In this document: positions 11,683 through 23,165 of the stretch, piece by piece
How positions within the stretch are numbered: the stretch's first letter is position 1
Layout of the letters: each line of letters opens with the position of its first letter
Assembly: GCA_032433595.1 (NCBI GenBank)
Contig: JASWJB010000221.1
Coordinates: forward strand, 1-64,000
Origin: Conoideocrella luteorostrata
Taxonomy: Eukaryota > Ascomycota > Sordariomycetes > Hypocreales > Clavicipitaceae
Reading direction: 5' to 3'
Length of the DNA: 64,000 bases
The notes under the pieces: generated by a model
Told to the model about the DNA's origin: nothing
Seen by the model: only the letters and a program-made list of their open reading frames with translations
Database searches by the model: none
Made by a program: the position numbers and the translations under genes

Positions 11683-11698
11683 GGGGGGGGGGGGGGGG
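11683..11698. repeat. G16 homopolymer
   Basis: Sixteen consecutive G residues follow TATCCGC. Similar shorter G or C runs occur at 1-18, about 1308-1316, 13366-13375, 15993-16000, 26983-26991, 40052-40058 and 52267-52274. They may be genuine or may mark sites prone to length error in sequencing. Confidence 0.8.
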
Positions 11699-11987
11699 TA
11701 AGGCAGACCGAGGAAGCGCTGAGCCACGATGGCCCAAAAAACCAACGAGACATTAGGAAAACGTTAATTTCGGATAGTGCAAAGATAATGCGCGCGGCGC
11801 GAATGCAGGGCTGACTTGACAGCCGCGCGGCTCATGCGTGAGCTGGGCGCCCCGACTTTTCTTGTTTACTGGCGAGACTAACTAGCATAACAAATAACTT
11901 TATGGCCACCAGAATTCGCAGCTTCCGCAAACGGTGCTAACTCTGCCCCACCTACCCAGCAGTATCATCTGACGTTTCCAGGGTCGA

Positions 11988-13346
11988 ATGGCGTCGTGCG
12001 GGTTAACATTCCTTTATCATCCTGGTGCAAATGAAAAGAGCATATCAAGAAGCCTAACCAGCTCCAACTCATGCTTCTCAAATACATTTAACAAGCTAAT
12101 AGAGGTTTATTCAAGCTTCATAAAAGGCTCAGCTCGAAAGATGTCTTCCTGCGATGTTTGCAATTCTACCTTTGCTACCAAAGCGGCAGCGCGGCAGCAT
12201 AAAAAGGACACCAAGCACTGCATCTGCCTACATTGCAACAAAGTGCTGGCATCTTCAAACGGCCTCCAAAACCACAATAACGCCGTTCATTGCCATAGGT
12301 GTCCGCAATGCACCATCACATTCGTAAGGAAGGCTTCGTTGACAGGTCACCAGAAGTCCCAACGGCACTGCTACTGTGGCGACTGCAACAGGGTATTTGG
12401 CACCACCGGTGGGTTAAGGTCCCATCTGCAGAGTTCACGACACTCGACCGAGTTCCGATGCTGCGATTGCGACCGCGGATTCAACAGTGCAAGCGCATTG
12501 GATCAGCACTTGCGCGACAAGGTCCATCGTCGCCCAGTGACAGTTACCAAGCAGAAAAGCGTCAAAAATACCGCTGCAGCAGCACTTGCGCGTTGTAGCA
12601 AGTGCCCACGTTCCTTTGCTACCGCCGTGGCTTTGCAGCAGCATCTCGCCTCTCTTGCGCATCGGCCGCTCGGCAGCCTAACTTGTCCTGCGGGCGCATC
12701 GTGCAAGGCAAAGTTCCGCAGCCCCTCTGCCGTACTTCACCACCTCGAAAGTGGGGTTTGCCCATCGGGCATGGACCGTGACCAGATGAGAATCTTGATT
12801 GCGAAATATGACACAGAGAGGCTAATCACTAAATCGCCGCCTGATAACATTACTTCACTAGAGGGAAGCTTGAATGAGGCGGCTTCCCAGCTTGTCCGCA
12901 CCCCATCGAGTCTATCGCTGAGCTCCACTACCGATGCCGATGGCTGCTTGACCCCTACAAGTGGTAGTCTGTGTGACTGGGCTTTAATCATCTCACAGTC
13001 TCCCTCATATCGCTGCCCCTTTTGTCCTCCAGATGGTCGCAGTTTCCGAGACGCAAAAGCTCTCCAAGATCATATCCAATCAGCAGCGCACAGCGAGCCT
13101 TTTGTCTATTGTCCTGTTGCCATGTCTGGTCGCGAAATCGGGAAGTCAAAGGCGACTCGAAAATTTCTTACAGTGAGCGGGCTAGCACAGCACCTTGAGA
13201 GCGGCGCGTGCGTAGGTGGCGCAGCTACTTTCTGGAAGACTGTGAAGTACATAGAGATGCGCTTACAGGATGTGGACATACATCTCAGGCTGACTCAAGG
13301 TGGGGGGCATGTAACAGGATTGACAGACCCGATAAGACTGGTTTAG
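11988..13346 (+). CDS. Multi-C2H2 zinc finger protein (nine finger-like units)
   Basis: A single-exon frame of 452 residues. Six regular C2H2 fingers follow one another from residue 54 (CDVCNSTFATKAAARQH and so on, about 24 residues each). They are followed by a CCHC unit (CPAGASCKAKF...HHLESGVC), a Ser/Thr-rich spacer, and two more finger-like units (CPFCPPDGRSFRDAKALQDHIQSAAH and a longer one ending HLESGAC). Paired late fingers ending LESGxC are familiar in a fungal C2H2 family of unknown function. It presumably binds nucleic acid in the nucleus. The ATG at 12141 (MSSCDVC) sits just before the first finger and is a good alternative start, since the first 51 residues look unstructured. No intron is needed. 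Confidence 0.85.
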   Translation: MASCGLTFLYHPGANEKSISRSLTSSNSCFSNTFNKLIEVYSSFIKGSARKMSSCDVCNSTFATKAAARQHKKDTKHCICLHCNKVLASSNGLQNHNNAVHCHRCPQCTITFVRKASLTGHQKSQRHCYCGDCNRVFGTTGGLRSHLQSSRHSTEFRCCDCDRGFNSASALDQHLRDKVHRRPVTVTKQKSVKNTAAAALARCSKCPRSFATAVALQQHLASLAHRPLGSLTCPAGASCKAKFRSPSAVLHHLESGVCPSGMDRDQMRILIAKYDTERLITKSPPDNITSLEGSLNEAASQLVRTPSSLSLSSTTDADGCLTPTSGSLCDWALIISQSPSYRCPFCPPDGRSFRDAKALQDHIQSAAHSEPFVYCPVAMSGREIGKSKATRKFLTVSGLAQHLESGACVGGAATFWKTVKYIEMRLQDVDIHLRLTQGGGHVTGLTDPIRLV

Positions 13347-14435
13347 GCGAGGCATAATTAATGAGGGGGGGGGCTTGCTTGATACGGGTGGACTGTCCCT
13401 AGAAGCACCTCCCTGTTCTGATAGTAACACTGTAGGCTAATGACTTATAAATCTCGGGCTTCTCTGTGAAATGAACGTCTTACATTGTACTCACTCAACC
13501 ACGCAAAGGGCCCACCCTCTTCCCGATAAGGCAAGAATTTCATCAGTCGTCAGTTGCCTAAATGAAGTGCTGGGCCGATTAAATTTAAATAGGAGCAGGA
13601 AGGAAATGGTGGACATGGTACTGATATTGCCCATTCCCTGCATCGTTCGTGCCACTACTCAATCTCGCTTTTCAATCTAGGCCGCTTATGATCCGCGTTG
13701 CTGTGATGTGAGGCATCGGACAAGGCTGGCAGGGACGAACAAGGACGCAGCAGTATAGCAGGGAATCAACCAAAACGCTGCAGATGGCCCAACAGCCAAG
13801 GAGCGAGATAGATTAGGTAAAAATGTATGCTCTGTAAGCTGCTATCGCTTGGGCTGCTTTCTGTATTGACTAAGAGCCATGATAGCCAAACCAAAACATG
13901 ATCGTCCGTCAGGTGCTGCTGTTTCGCTCGTCACGATGGTATGGCTGGCTGCGCAAGCCACTATAGGTGGGCTGAGTCTAGTGCCACTTGTAGACTTTTC
14001 CAGCGCCAACTAAGCCACCCTATTGGAGCGGGCAGAGCCTCGGGCTAGTTAGTAGTGACAGCGATCGTGCCCAGTTGTTGCGGCGAGCGTTGCGTCGACC
14101 CTAATCTGAGACCCATGCATGTTTTGGATACAGCATAGTTGTGATTAAAATATTATTCACGAGTTGTTTGATGGTGCAAGGAGTCGCAGCTGGTCTAGCA
14201 GTCATAAAGCTATCTGTGTCTTTTGCTGTTGCTGGCAAATATTATCTTGCGCATAAAAGTGAGGCGGGCAGTGTCGATTTATGCCTTGCGTCTCAGCCTA
14301 CATTCACGCCACTCGCCCGGCTGTAGTGGTAGCTAAACTCAAGGCTTGAGGATATTGAACCGAGCAAGCACATATAAAGTTGGTCATGGTATCCTCTAAA
14401 AACTTAGCCGCAAGAAATTTCAAGCAGCGCTGTTT
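13347..14435. other. Intergenic, no gene seen
   Basis: Average composition with only short frames (such as 13471-13680 and 14141-14326) that lack domain signals. It should include the 3' end of the zinc finger transcript and the promoter of the membrane protein gene. Confidence 0.45.
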
Positions 14436-15937
14436 ATGGTCTACTGCACAGAGATGGCAAAATTGGAAACCCCGAAGCCTGCGGTGCTAAAAGAGACGAG
14501 AGCCCCAGACGATGACCTGGAATCACAACGCCAAATCACGATTCCGACTAGACGTCGGGGAGTTTCTAGTATAGAACAGCCTAGATGGTTCAAAGAATTT
14601 TATTATCGTCAGCTTTTCAAGCTCGCGCGATCGATCGCCCAACCGATTTTACAACAATCCATGCACGCGCGTGTTACGAGGGCTGCTCCAGCCGAACGAG
14701 CACCAGTATTTTTGTTTGGGACGGAATCTCGCCAGCTGGCAGCATCGTCATCCACAGAGCTGCCGACTAAGGAGGGCGACAGTACAAACCCACACGGAAG
14801 ACAACAGATTGATGAATATTTTGACAAAAATGGCGAGGCAACACGGTCAAGACGGTCGAGTTGCGTCACAGCCTCATCCGTTTGCAGCACGTTTGTCGTA
14901 CATGACGCAAGACTGGATGATCACAATGAGCGAAGACGAAAAATTGAAGGGTATCTAGATCCTCTGCTACCACCTCCGGACGCTTCACGCAATAGATTTG
15001 TCCTGATATGCTGGGGAAAGAGCAATGAGTGCCACATTAAAAGCGTCTTCTTTCAGCACACATCCAGTGAGGATGCCATATGGAGCCACATTCATCACGC
15101 GTGGTCTGAATCTAGAAGTCTCTTGAACAGTTTGTTGCAGCGCTTTCGTACGGTAAAAAACGTTGAAGTTGTCACCGTAAGTTCATCCAGAAAGACCGTT
15201 CTGTCTGGTTATTCGATAATTAACTGTCTCTATAGATATTAATAGCAGGGAAGCGAGAAACACAAGGCAAAGAGAAGCTCTACAAATCGCTACCCAGAGG
15301 TCACTTTTCTCCTATTAGCTACATTGGATCAATTTTCAAGGACGATATAGCCTCAGAAATGAGTCGACTTCAGGACGATATGGCTAATTATGTGCCTCAG
15401 GAGTGGCCTTGCGCATATAACAGCGCGTTGGGAACGATTCAATGTGATTTCAGTTGTATAACCGGTAGCTTTGACGTGCCTTGCCCTGAGAAGGAACTTT
15501 ACGATACAGAGAGAAAGCTTCTACGGCTCAAGATGAATCCTTTTCAACGATTGGCATTCATGGATCCAGATATTGCAACTGTCAACAGTGTGCTCGATCG
15601 GGAAAACACAGTGTATTCACGCAGGTAAGAATCCTCCCCATAACACATTCACTACACAAGACAAAATGCTTAGGAAAGGCCCAGAGAGGTCGTGAATCGA
15701 ATCAATGAGTGGCATTGCCCTTCGTTGGGGGAGATACCATTTCGAGCTATTTACATTGAGGAGACTTGGACATTTGGTGATTTTACTACTACACTACCTT
15801 TGGTGGCCGCCGTGCTCCTTCTTGTAATACTGGTTTGCAAGTTTTTGTATGGGGATTGGGGCATTGCCTGGAATGTGGGCTGCTTCTGTGCAACGCTGGC
15901 TATTGCTCTCGTTAAACAGCCAGATATTGCTAGTTAG
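14436..15937 (+). CDS. Fungal membrane protein of unknown function, two C-terminal membrane segments
   Basis: Three exons (14436-15176, 15236-15624, 15679-15937) with introns of 59 and 54 nt join to 462 residues. The first junction (GTAAGT...CTATAG) is clear; the second acceptor (GGAAAG) is the only one that keeps frame and is less certain. The N-terminal third is basic and Ser-rich. The core has FVLICWGKSNECHIKSVFFQHTS, SEDAIWSHIHHAW and EWPCAYNSALGTIQCDFSC, a pattern I recognise from conserved hypothetical proteins of Sordariomycetes. The C-terminus has two hydrophobic helices (LPLVAAVLLLVILVCKFLYG and AWNVGCFCATLAIALV). It is probably anchored in a membrane by this tail with the body cytosolic. 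No enzymatic motif is visible and function is unknown. Confidence 0.72.
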
Positions 15938-16013
15938 ACAAGATCAATCCCCTTATTGCTTCTCTTTTCTTCCTTTCACTCATTCTATTTTTGGGGGGGG
16001 ATTTTGCTACTAG

Positions 16014-16221
16014 TGTTGGTATTCCTCGTCAAGCATACAAGCAATTGTAGATAGGGCACGTGGCCACCCTAGCGCGCCTCTTCTATGCGGAGCGCTCGGG
16101 GCATTCCTCTTCTTCTTCTTCTTCTTCTCTTTTAGATAGTCACGAATGAATTGAATTGTTTTTGCTTGTTGCTTTGCTTCACCTTCTGGTACCGGCTACT
16201 CGAAGCCCTGTGCTTCCTACA
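16014..16221 (+). mobile_element. Solo LTR, family A
   Basis: 208 bp from TGTTGGTATTCC to CTTCCTACA, with CACGTGGCCACCCTAGCGCG and a TCT-rich run. It lies 76 bp after the membrane protein's stop codon. Flanks ACTAG and GTTAT show no duplication. Confidence 0.78.
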
Positions 16222-16983
16222 GTTATTGACGATCGAATTGAACTCAAGATTGTCCATGGAAGCAGGAGACACTGTTGGCGACGGTAGCAGCGCGGAACCC
16301 GCGCAGCCCAGCCCGACCACCTAAATCATCAGTGGCGTAGTTATGGAAAGTAGTGCGTTTGGACTCGGGATTTTGGCTTCGCAGCACACGACCGCGCGGC
16401 CACGACGGTCGCGTAAATAAAAAAATGGTGACATACGACAGCCAGCTCGTTTCTTTAATTATTTTCTAATATCTTCTGCAGCATCGCGCACGCGTTTTAT
16501 TCTTGGGTAAAGTCATGTTTAACGGTCAATCGAGCAAGCTGGTCCGTGCATAGATTTCTGCTGCAAGGCTATTCTACAGCGCTCACATAATTTACGGTAA
16601 TGCAGCGTTTCCCTTCACGTTTTTTTTTTAAAAAAAACATGCCCTAGCCTGGAAAATTGGGCCTCGCGGCAGAACAGCGGATATCTAGCTTCAGTGGAGG
16701 AGGGACCCAGCGTGCCCATAAACCTACCTGGCTTGAGACAGTTTCCCAAACGGCAGTGGCACCGGCAGTAGGTGTCAATGCATGCACTGACGGACCACGA
16801 CGCTGTGAATCTGTTCTGGCTATCGCAGAAAGTGAGTGGAAAGTGAGATGAAATCAGTTTATACTTGACGCATTCAATTTGCACCTCAATCGCCTGGTTC
16901 AGATGAGCCTGTTTTGCTCCCTTCCCCAAACAGCCTGACCGAATTCCTTCACCACTACTCCGTAGATTCTTCGCCTCTTATAA
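16222..16983. other. No gene recognised
   Basis: Mixed composition with an oligo-T/oligo-A junction at about 16621-16637. Frames at 16615-16929 on either strand have no recognisable domain. Confidence 0.4.
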
Positions 16984-17100
16984 TGTCACAAGTGAGCAGC
17001 TAGGGAAGTGGTCTAATGCAGCGAAATTGTCATTGTATTCTATCTAATTGACGTCTTCTAAGTAGTTACTCTGTACTGAAAGTATACAGTAGAATACCTA
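16984..17100 (+). mobile_element. Partial LTR, family D
   Basis: Starts TGTCACAAGTGAGCAGCTA like the complete copy at 4922, then diverges. Similarity ends where the dispersed repeat at 17101 begins, so it appears truncated. Confidence 0.6.
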
Positions 17101-17460
17101 CTAGGAAGACCGTCTTAGTCTCATCGAGACGGCCCACAGTCTCCTTTTTCTGCTCACAACCCGAGCAAAAACCACCCATCCTGCCGGAATTTTGTGCGCT
17201 GCCCGCCGCAAAGTTTCCAGGAGCGCTTTTATTCTGGCTGTATCGTGTGCACCGGGCTTTTCTGCATCGTTTGCGCCAGGTTTCGTGCCGTTTGGTGCGC
17301 TGGGTGTCGAGCCCCCACTGCTGGACCTAGACCAAGACCGCACACACGCACTCACATACGCACCCACTATCATGAGAAAATACACATGTACAAGCCTTGC
17401 AAAAGGTCCTGCAAAGGGCGAAACCATGATGCGGCCAGGTGCGGCAAAATCCGCGCGGTC
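17101..17460 (+). repeat. Dispersed repeat R, copy 1
   Basis: Shares long blocks with 40540-40880, including GACGGCCCACAGTCTCC, AAAAACCACCCATCC, GGCGCTGCCCGCCGC-like text, TTGCGCCAGGTTTCGTGCCG and CTGGACCTAGACCAAGACCG. A third copy is inverted at 40245-40473. GC-rich with scattered open frames on both strands that are not conserved between copies. Class unknown; no terminal repeats were identified. Confidence 0.7.
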
Positions 17461-17654
17461 GGTCGAGTACTCTTCCGGCCAGGACCTCTGGCAAAGTCTA
17501 CAGCAAACAACTCTTGTGCAAGTCTCGGTAAAGACGACAAACTCATGTACAAGTCTCCAGATGTGGATTGACTAAAGCGACAGACAGAACCCCCATCGAT
17601 TTCGCAAAGAGCATCTATCAATGCAACTTATTGCTTCACTCACGCGGAGAAACA

Positions 17655-17800
17655 GTTTCCCTTTCTAATTCCCGTTCAAATGCTTCCTCTGATGCCTGCT
17701 TCTCTTCCTGCCTCTGATATCTCGTATGCCTCGAATCCTGACTTTTCCGAGGTCATGACAAAATTCCTCCGTAGTATTCAATAGTCCATTATCGCTGACG
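17655..17800 (+). repeat. Dispersed repeat shared with 27565-27710
   Basis: Both copies read AATTCCCGT(T/C)CAAATGCTTC, then TTCCTGCCTCTGATATCTCG, then a run ending AAATTCCTCCGTAGT and TTCAATAGTCCA. About 145 bp long in the same orientation. Nature unknown; possibly another LTR or small non-autonomous element. Confidence 0.65.
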
Positions 17801-17832
17801 CGGGGTAACCACACAGCCTCGCTGCCGTGCCT

Positions 17833-17947
17833 ACTGAAGCATACAGGCTGCCATTGGCTACCTTCTTGGTACGGAGTACTTGGGCGCCCTCACTGAAGTC
17901 ATTCAGGCTGTCATTGGCTGCCTTCTTGGTGCGGAGTACTTGGGCGC
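17833..17947 (+). repeat. Two-copy tandem repeat, about 60-bp unit
   Basis: ACTGAAG...CAGGCTG(C/T)CATTGGCT is followed by CCTTCTTGGT(A/G)CGGAGTACTTGGGCGC in both units, so the two copies differ by only a few bases. It lies about 200 bp upstream of the NLR start and may fall in its promoter. Confidence 0.85.
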
Positions 17948-18150
17948 TTAATCCAACAAATGCCTAAAGCCTCGTTACTTCATCCCAAATAATTTGACAT
18001 CACGGTCAATTTCTTGACGTTCCACGCCATTGCGCTCTGGTGGCAGACATCGCGTTGTTCCTGAACAATTCTTTTTCCTCTTGTTGTAGAAAACTTGACA
18101 TCGCAGGTCTCGTTGAAGGTAGCCAGCCCGGAAACGAGAGCACAAGCATC

Positions 18151-21100
18151 ATGACCCCTCCTCCACCACACGACGCGTACCAGATCGGTTGGGTATGTGC
18201 CTTGCCTATTGAGGTCGCCGCAGCCAAGCAGATGCTCGATGAAGATTTCGGGATCCTGGATGAGCAAGACAGCACAGATACGAATTCATACACCTTGGGA
18301 CGGGTCGGCAGACACTATGTCGTGATTGCCGGCCTACCAGCTGGACAACCGGGCCTATCGCCAGCCACGACAGTGGCGGTTAACATGATGCGAACATTTT
18401 CTCGGTCGTTGCGCATTGGGTTGATGGTCGGCATCGGAGGAGGGATTCCATCGACCAACCATGATGTACGACTGGGAGACATCGTGGTGAGCCACCCAGA
18501 AGGCACCTGCGGGGGTGTGCTTCAATATGATATGGGAAAAGTTGTGGAAGGCGGCAAATTCCAGCGGACTGGCTCGTTAAATAGCCCACCGCGATCTCTG
18601 TTGACTGCAGTTGCAAATATGAAAGCGTCTGTGTTAACCGATGACCCGACCTATCCAGAATATATTAAAAAGGCAACTCAAAGAACTGCGCGGACACGGC
18701 AAAGTTTTGGTCGGCCTAGCGCGTCCACAGACCGCCTATTCAAGATTGAGCACGATCATCCCACGGCTGCAGCAGCATGTGACACTTGTCTGCCAGAATG
18801 GGAAGAAAAAAGAGACGCTCGCAGAGAACCAGAACCAGAAACACAAGTATTCTATGGCATTATTGCGTCGGGAAATGCAGTGATGAAACACGGAGCAACC
18901 AGAGAACTGCTTCGTCGTGAAACTGGAGCGCTTTGCTTCGAAATGGAGGCGGCTGGTCTAATGATGGATTTCCCTTGTATCGTTGTCCGCGGGATTTGCG
19001 ATTATGCCGATTCACATAAGAACAAGCAGTGGCAAGGATATGCCGCCCTGGCCGCGGCATCGTATGCAAAAGAACTACTCAGCTACGTGCCTGTCGGCCT
19101 AGCATCTCAAGAGAAGCTGGCCACGGATATCTGCAGTAAGTAAGGCGCTAATATGTCTTTCACTTCCACCTCATACGTCACAGGTAATAATATACAATAC
19201 TTGCTGTGCAATTAGAGCATGTTCTTTTTGTGTTGATATCATAGAAGGTGATACTGTATGGCAATGGAGATATTAACTATTAAGCCGCAGATAAAATCGT
19301 CGACGAAGTCAAAGAGGTCAATGAAAGCCTGAAAAGAGCGTTTCAACAACGAGAAGATCATCATCGTAACAATATGGTAACAGCGTTGACCAAAGAACAG
19401 CGAGATTGCCACCAAGCGTTTAAGACGTCGACATACGAGCAATATAAAAACATAAACCCAGACCGCGTGGAGGGGACGTGTCGATGGATCCTTGAGAACT
19501 CTCAATATCTTGCTTGGCAGGAGAGCGGCCACAACGATCTTCTATGGATATCGGCAGACCCAGGGTGTGGCAAGTCGGTTCTTGCAAAATCTCTCGTCGA
19601 CAAAGACCTAAAGGCGTCGTGTACTTCGGCTTCAATCTGCTATTTTTTCTTCAAAGATAACGATGAGCAAAATAATCTTGCAACAGCATTGTGTGCTGTG
19701 CTCCATCAACTGTTTGGCATGCATCCGCATCTCCTGCGACATGCTTTACCGTCTTGGCAAAGTAACGGCAAAAAAATACAGCAAGAAAGCGACGAACTTT
19801 GGCATATTCTCGAGGCCGCGACGTCGGATAACGCGTTTTCGAACACAATATGCCTTTTTGATGCCTTGGATGAATGTCGACCAAGTGATCGGACTCAATT
19901 AATTGAGAAGTTAGAGAAATTCTACACTAAAAGTCATTTATCAGCTCAATCAAAGAAATGGCTTAAGTTCCTTGTTACTAGTCGTCCATATGATGATATC
20001 CATGAGGGTTTTCGTCCAGCCACGCAATTATTTCCTTATATCCATGTCCGTGGGGAGGAAGAAAATGATCAAATTCACGAAGAAATTAATCTTGTTGTGA
20101 ACATGCGGGTAGCTAAGCTTGGGGAAAGTCTGCAGCTGCCACCTGAGACACAGGAACGGCTGGGGCAGCAACTTCTCCAAATGGAACATCGCACATACCT
20201 ATGGCTACATTTAGTAATGGATGATATTCATACTACGTTCGGAAACAGCCTTCAGCCCGAGCAAGAATCAATTCAGTTGATTCCGAACTCAGTCGGTGAC
20301 GCATATGCAAAAATATTGAATCGAGTGCCATCCAACAAAGTATCAGATGTAAGAATGATACTCCGGATCGTTGTCGGTGCGCGGCGGCCCTTGACGATCG
20401 AGGAAATGGCGATGGCTCTGGGGATTGCCAAGTCAACGTCAACTGGCTCACGTACCACCACCAAATCTGGACTGAATCCAAAAGGATTGGACAAAAAGAT
20501 TCGCCGGCTATGTGGTCTTTTCGTTTTTATCAACAACTCTAGGGTCTACTTGATCCACCAAACCGCGAGGGAGTTTCTACTCAGCGAAGGGCATGAATGG
20601 TTCTTGGAACAGAGCGACACTGAGGCCTTATTGTCAGAGATTTGTATCAATCATTTGCTGCTAGAACATGACCGCAGGGAGTTAATATGTTTCCTGGACT
20701 ATTCCGCAGAACATTGGGCAGACCATGTGCGAGAGATGCCATTGATTGCAGAGTCTAGAGCGGAGACTCGGATCAACCAAATTTACGATGTCTCTAGCGC
20801 ACAGTTTAAATTGTGGTATCCCTTGTTCTGGGTGGCAGTGAAGAAAGTCTTCATACGCATTCCCACGATGAATTCCATCCGCCTTGCTGCATTCAATGGA
20901 CATAAACGCATACTTCAAAGATTAATCCTTGGCAATGAAAACATCATCAATCAATCAGATGAAGATGGGACCAACGCATTGCATTGGGCATGTGAAAGGG
21001 GTCATGCCGAGATTGTACAGATGCTCCTAGACAAAGGAGCAGATGTTAACGCTCAAAGTGGAGACTGTGACAACGCTCTTCAGGCTGCTTCTGAAGCGGG

Positions 21101-22079
21101 ACACGTTGATATCATGCAAATACTCTTAGACAATGGAGCAGATATTAACGCTAAGGGCAGACAATATAGCAACGCTCTTCAGGCTGCTTCTTACAGAGGA
21201 GACGCTAAGATTGCGCAAATGCTATTAGACAATGGAGCAGATGTTAACGCTAAGGGAAAATATGGCAACGCTCTTCAGGCTGCTTCTTATAAAAGAAATA
21301 TCGAGATTGTGCAGATGCTGCTAGACAGAGGAGCAGATGTTGATGCTCTTCACGTTGCTTCTAACGGGGGAAACGTTAAGCTTTTGCAGATGCTGTTAAG
21401 CAAAGGAGCAGGGTTTAACGCTCAGGGTGGCCAATATGACAACCCTCTTCAGGCTGCTTCTAATAGAGGACACGTCGAGATTATTCAGATGCTGCTAGAC
21501 AGAGGAGCAGATATTAATGCTAAGGGTAGAAAGTATAGCAACGCTCTTCAGGCTGCTTCTGAAGGAGGACACGTCGATGCTGTTCAGATGCTGCTAGATA
21601 GAGGAGCAGATATCAATGCTACGGGGGTATGGTATGACAACGCTCTTCAGACTGCTTCGTACAGAGGATACATCGAGATTGTGCAGATACTGCTAGACAG
21701 AGGAGCCGATATTGATGCTAAGGGGGAATTTTACGGCAACGCTCTTCAGACTGCTTCTAAGTGGGGACACGTCGATATTGTGCAGATGCTCTTAGACAAT
21801 GGAGCAGATGTTAACGCTGAGAGCATACTATTTGGCAACGCTCTTCAGGCTGCTTCTAATGAAGGACACGTTAAGATTGTTCAGATGCTTCTAGATAGAG
21901 GAGCAGATCTTAACGCTCAGAGTGGGCAATTTGGCAATGCTCTTCAAGATGCTTCTCACAAAGGAGAGGTTAAGATTGTGCAGATGCTGTTAGGCAAAGG
22001 AGCAGATCTTAATGCTCAGGGTGAAGAGTATAGGAACGACTTATTGTTGAGATTAGACTGGCTCTTTCGGAATGACTGA
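18151..22079 (+). CDS. NLR: nucleoside phosphorylase-like, NACHT, ankyrin repeats (truncated by LTR)
   Basis: Exons 18151-19135 and 19291-22079 (155-nt intron, GTAAGT...CCGCAG) give 1257 residues. Residues 11-310 are a PNP_UDP_1-like domain (YQIGWVCALPIE, GLMVGIGGGIPS, LCFEMEAAG, VRGICDYADSHKNKQW). NACHT follows with Walker A DPGCGKSVLAKSL (about residue 417), Walker B ICLFDALDEC and VTSRPY, then a winged-helix-like region and about 12 ankyrin repeats from 20870. The start MTPPPPHDAYQIGW fits the family; an upstream in-frame ATG at 18040 seems less likely. The last 12 residues and stop come from the solo LTR inserted at 22045, and three more ankyrin units lie beyond it. One unit (about 21340) is short, missing around ten residues. 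Such NLRs are cytosolic sensors linked to non-self recognition in fungi; the ligand is unknown. Confidence 0.88.
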
Positions 22080-22350
22080 TGCCTCGTATTAGCTAGATTC
22101 GTACGATAGTGGCAGGAGGTGGCACGATACCAAGAAATGTAGGCCTAACGCTACTAAATTCCAGGGAATTTCCCGGTCAATGAAGGACTATACAGTAGGG
22201 TCACGATGCCCTCTGAAGGGCATCGTGAAGTCAAAACATCATCTATCAATATCACTGCTCACACTTTTCATCATACTTAAATTCATCTATTCCGGCCGAT
22301 TTCCACTGTTGCAGAATTGCTCCTTTACCTCGAATCTATGTAAAGGGACA
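22045..22350 (+). mobile_element. Solo LTR, family C, inserted in the ankyrin array
   Basis: 306 bp, starting TGTTGAGATTAG and ending AAAGGGACA. Flanks are CTTAT (22040-22044) and TTTAT (22351-22355), a 5-bp target duplication with one C-to-T change. The same sequence appears inverted at 35084-35395 and in diverged form at 57795-58100. Taking out the element and one duplication restores the length and frame of the ankyrin unit. Confidence 0.88.
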
Positions 22351-22355
22351 TTTAT

Positions 22356-22633
22356 AGGCTGCTTCGTACAGAGGATACGTTAAGATTACGCAAATACTAT
22401 TAGACAACGGAGCAGATATTAATGCTTAGAGCGGACGATATAGCAATGCTCTTCAGGCTGCTTCTTATAAAAGAAATATCGATGTTATGCAGATGCTGCT
22501 AGACAAAAGAGCAGATGTTAATGCCCAAGGTAGATATTATAGCATCGCTCTTCAGGCTGCTTCTGAAGGAGGACACGTCGAGATTGTGCAGATGCTATCT
22601 GGCAAACGAGCTGATGATGATACTGGACAGTAA
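22356..22633 (+). pseudogene. Detached 3' ankyrin repeats of the NLR
   Basis: Downstream of the LTR the frame resumes with AASYRGYVKITQILLDNGADINA, a stop (TAG) in place of a coding codon, then NALQAASYKRNIDVMQMLLDKRADVNAQ and ALQAASEGGHVEIVQML, and a stop after GADDDTGQ-like text at 22631-22633. These three units match the array upstream in sequence and register. They are no longer translated with the NLR. Confidence 0.8.
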
Positions 22634-22960
22634 AGAAGTCATGAAATGGTCAAGAAAGGTGAATATTATTATATATCTAGCTAGTCTGGAAAACTTGTGC
22701 TACAGTTCCATGACAAATATTGCAGAGTCTTCTGCCAACAATTCTTACCGGCATCGCCGCATTAGTCCGACGAATGATTGAGCGCGGACAAGCGAGTCGA
22801 TCGTCGACGGGAACGACCGTCTTGGAGGGATAATGTTCAGATCCCCAAACTGCTCTGGAGATTTGCGTGGGGTTAGAGTGAACTAAGGCTCGTAAGAACG
22901 ATAAAGTAAAAGGTGTAGTGACTGAAATTAGTGCGAATCGGCCACAGAGAAGCAGGAAAC

Positions 22961-23165
22961 TGTTGGAATGCCTCGTCAAGCGTACAAGCAAAGGTCACGT
23001 GGTCACCCCAGCGCGCCTCTTTTATACGGCGCACCCGGCAGCATACCTCTTCCTCTTTTTCTTTCTTTCTTAGATAGTCACCAATGAATTGAATTGTTTT
23101 GCACATTGTTTGCTTCACCTTCCGGTATGGATACTCTCGTCACCCGAAGCCCTGTGCTTCCTACA
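22961..23165 (+). mobile_element. Solo LTR, family A
   Basis: 205 bp from TGTTGGAATGCC to CTTCCTACA, with GGTCACGTGGTCACC, GCGCGCCTCTTTTATACGG and a CT-rich tract. Flanks GAAAC and GATTC are not a clean duplication. Confidence 0.78.

Noticed and set aside
14141..14326. 61-codon hydrophobic frame upstream of the membrane protein
   Set aside because: No splice link to the downstream gene keeps the frame convincingly, and it resembles no known N-terminus.
17192..17575. Overlapping 125-127-codon frames in repeat R
   Set aside because: Not conserved in the two other copies of the repeat at 40.2-40.9 kb, where frames are broken differently.
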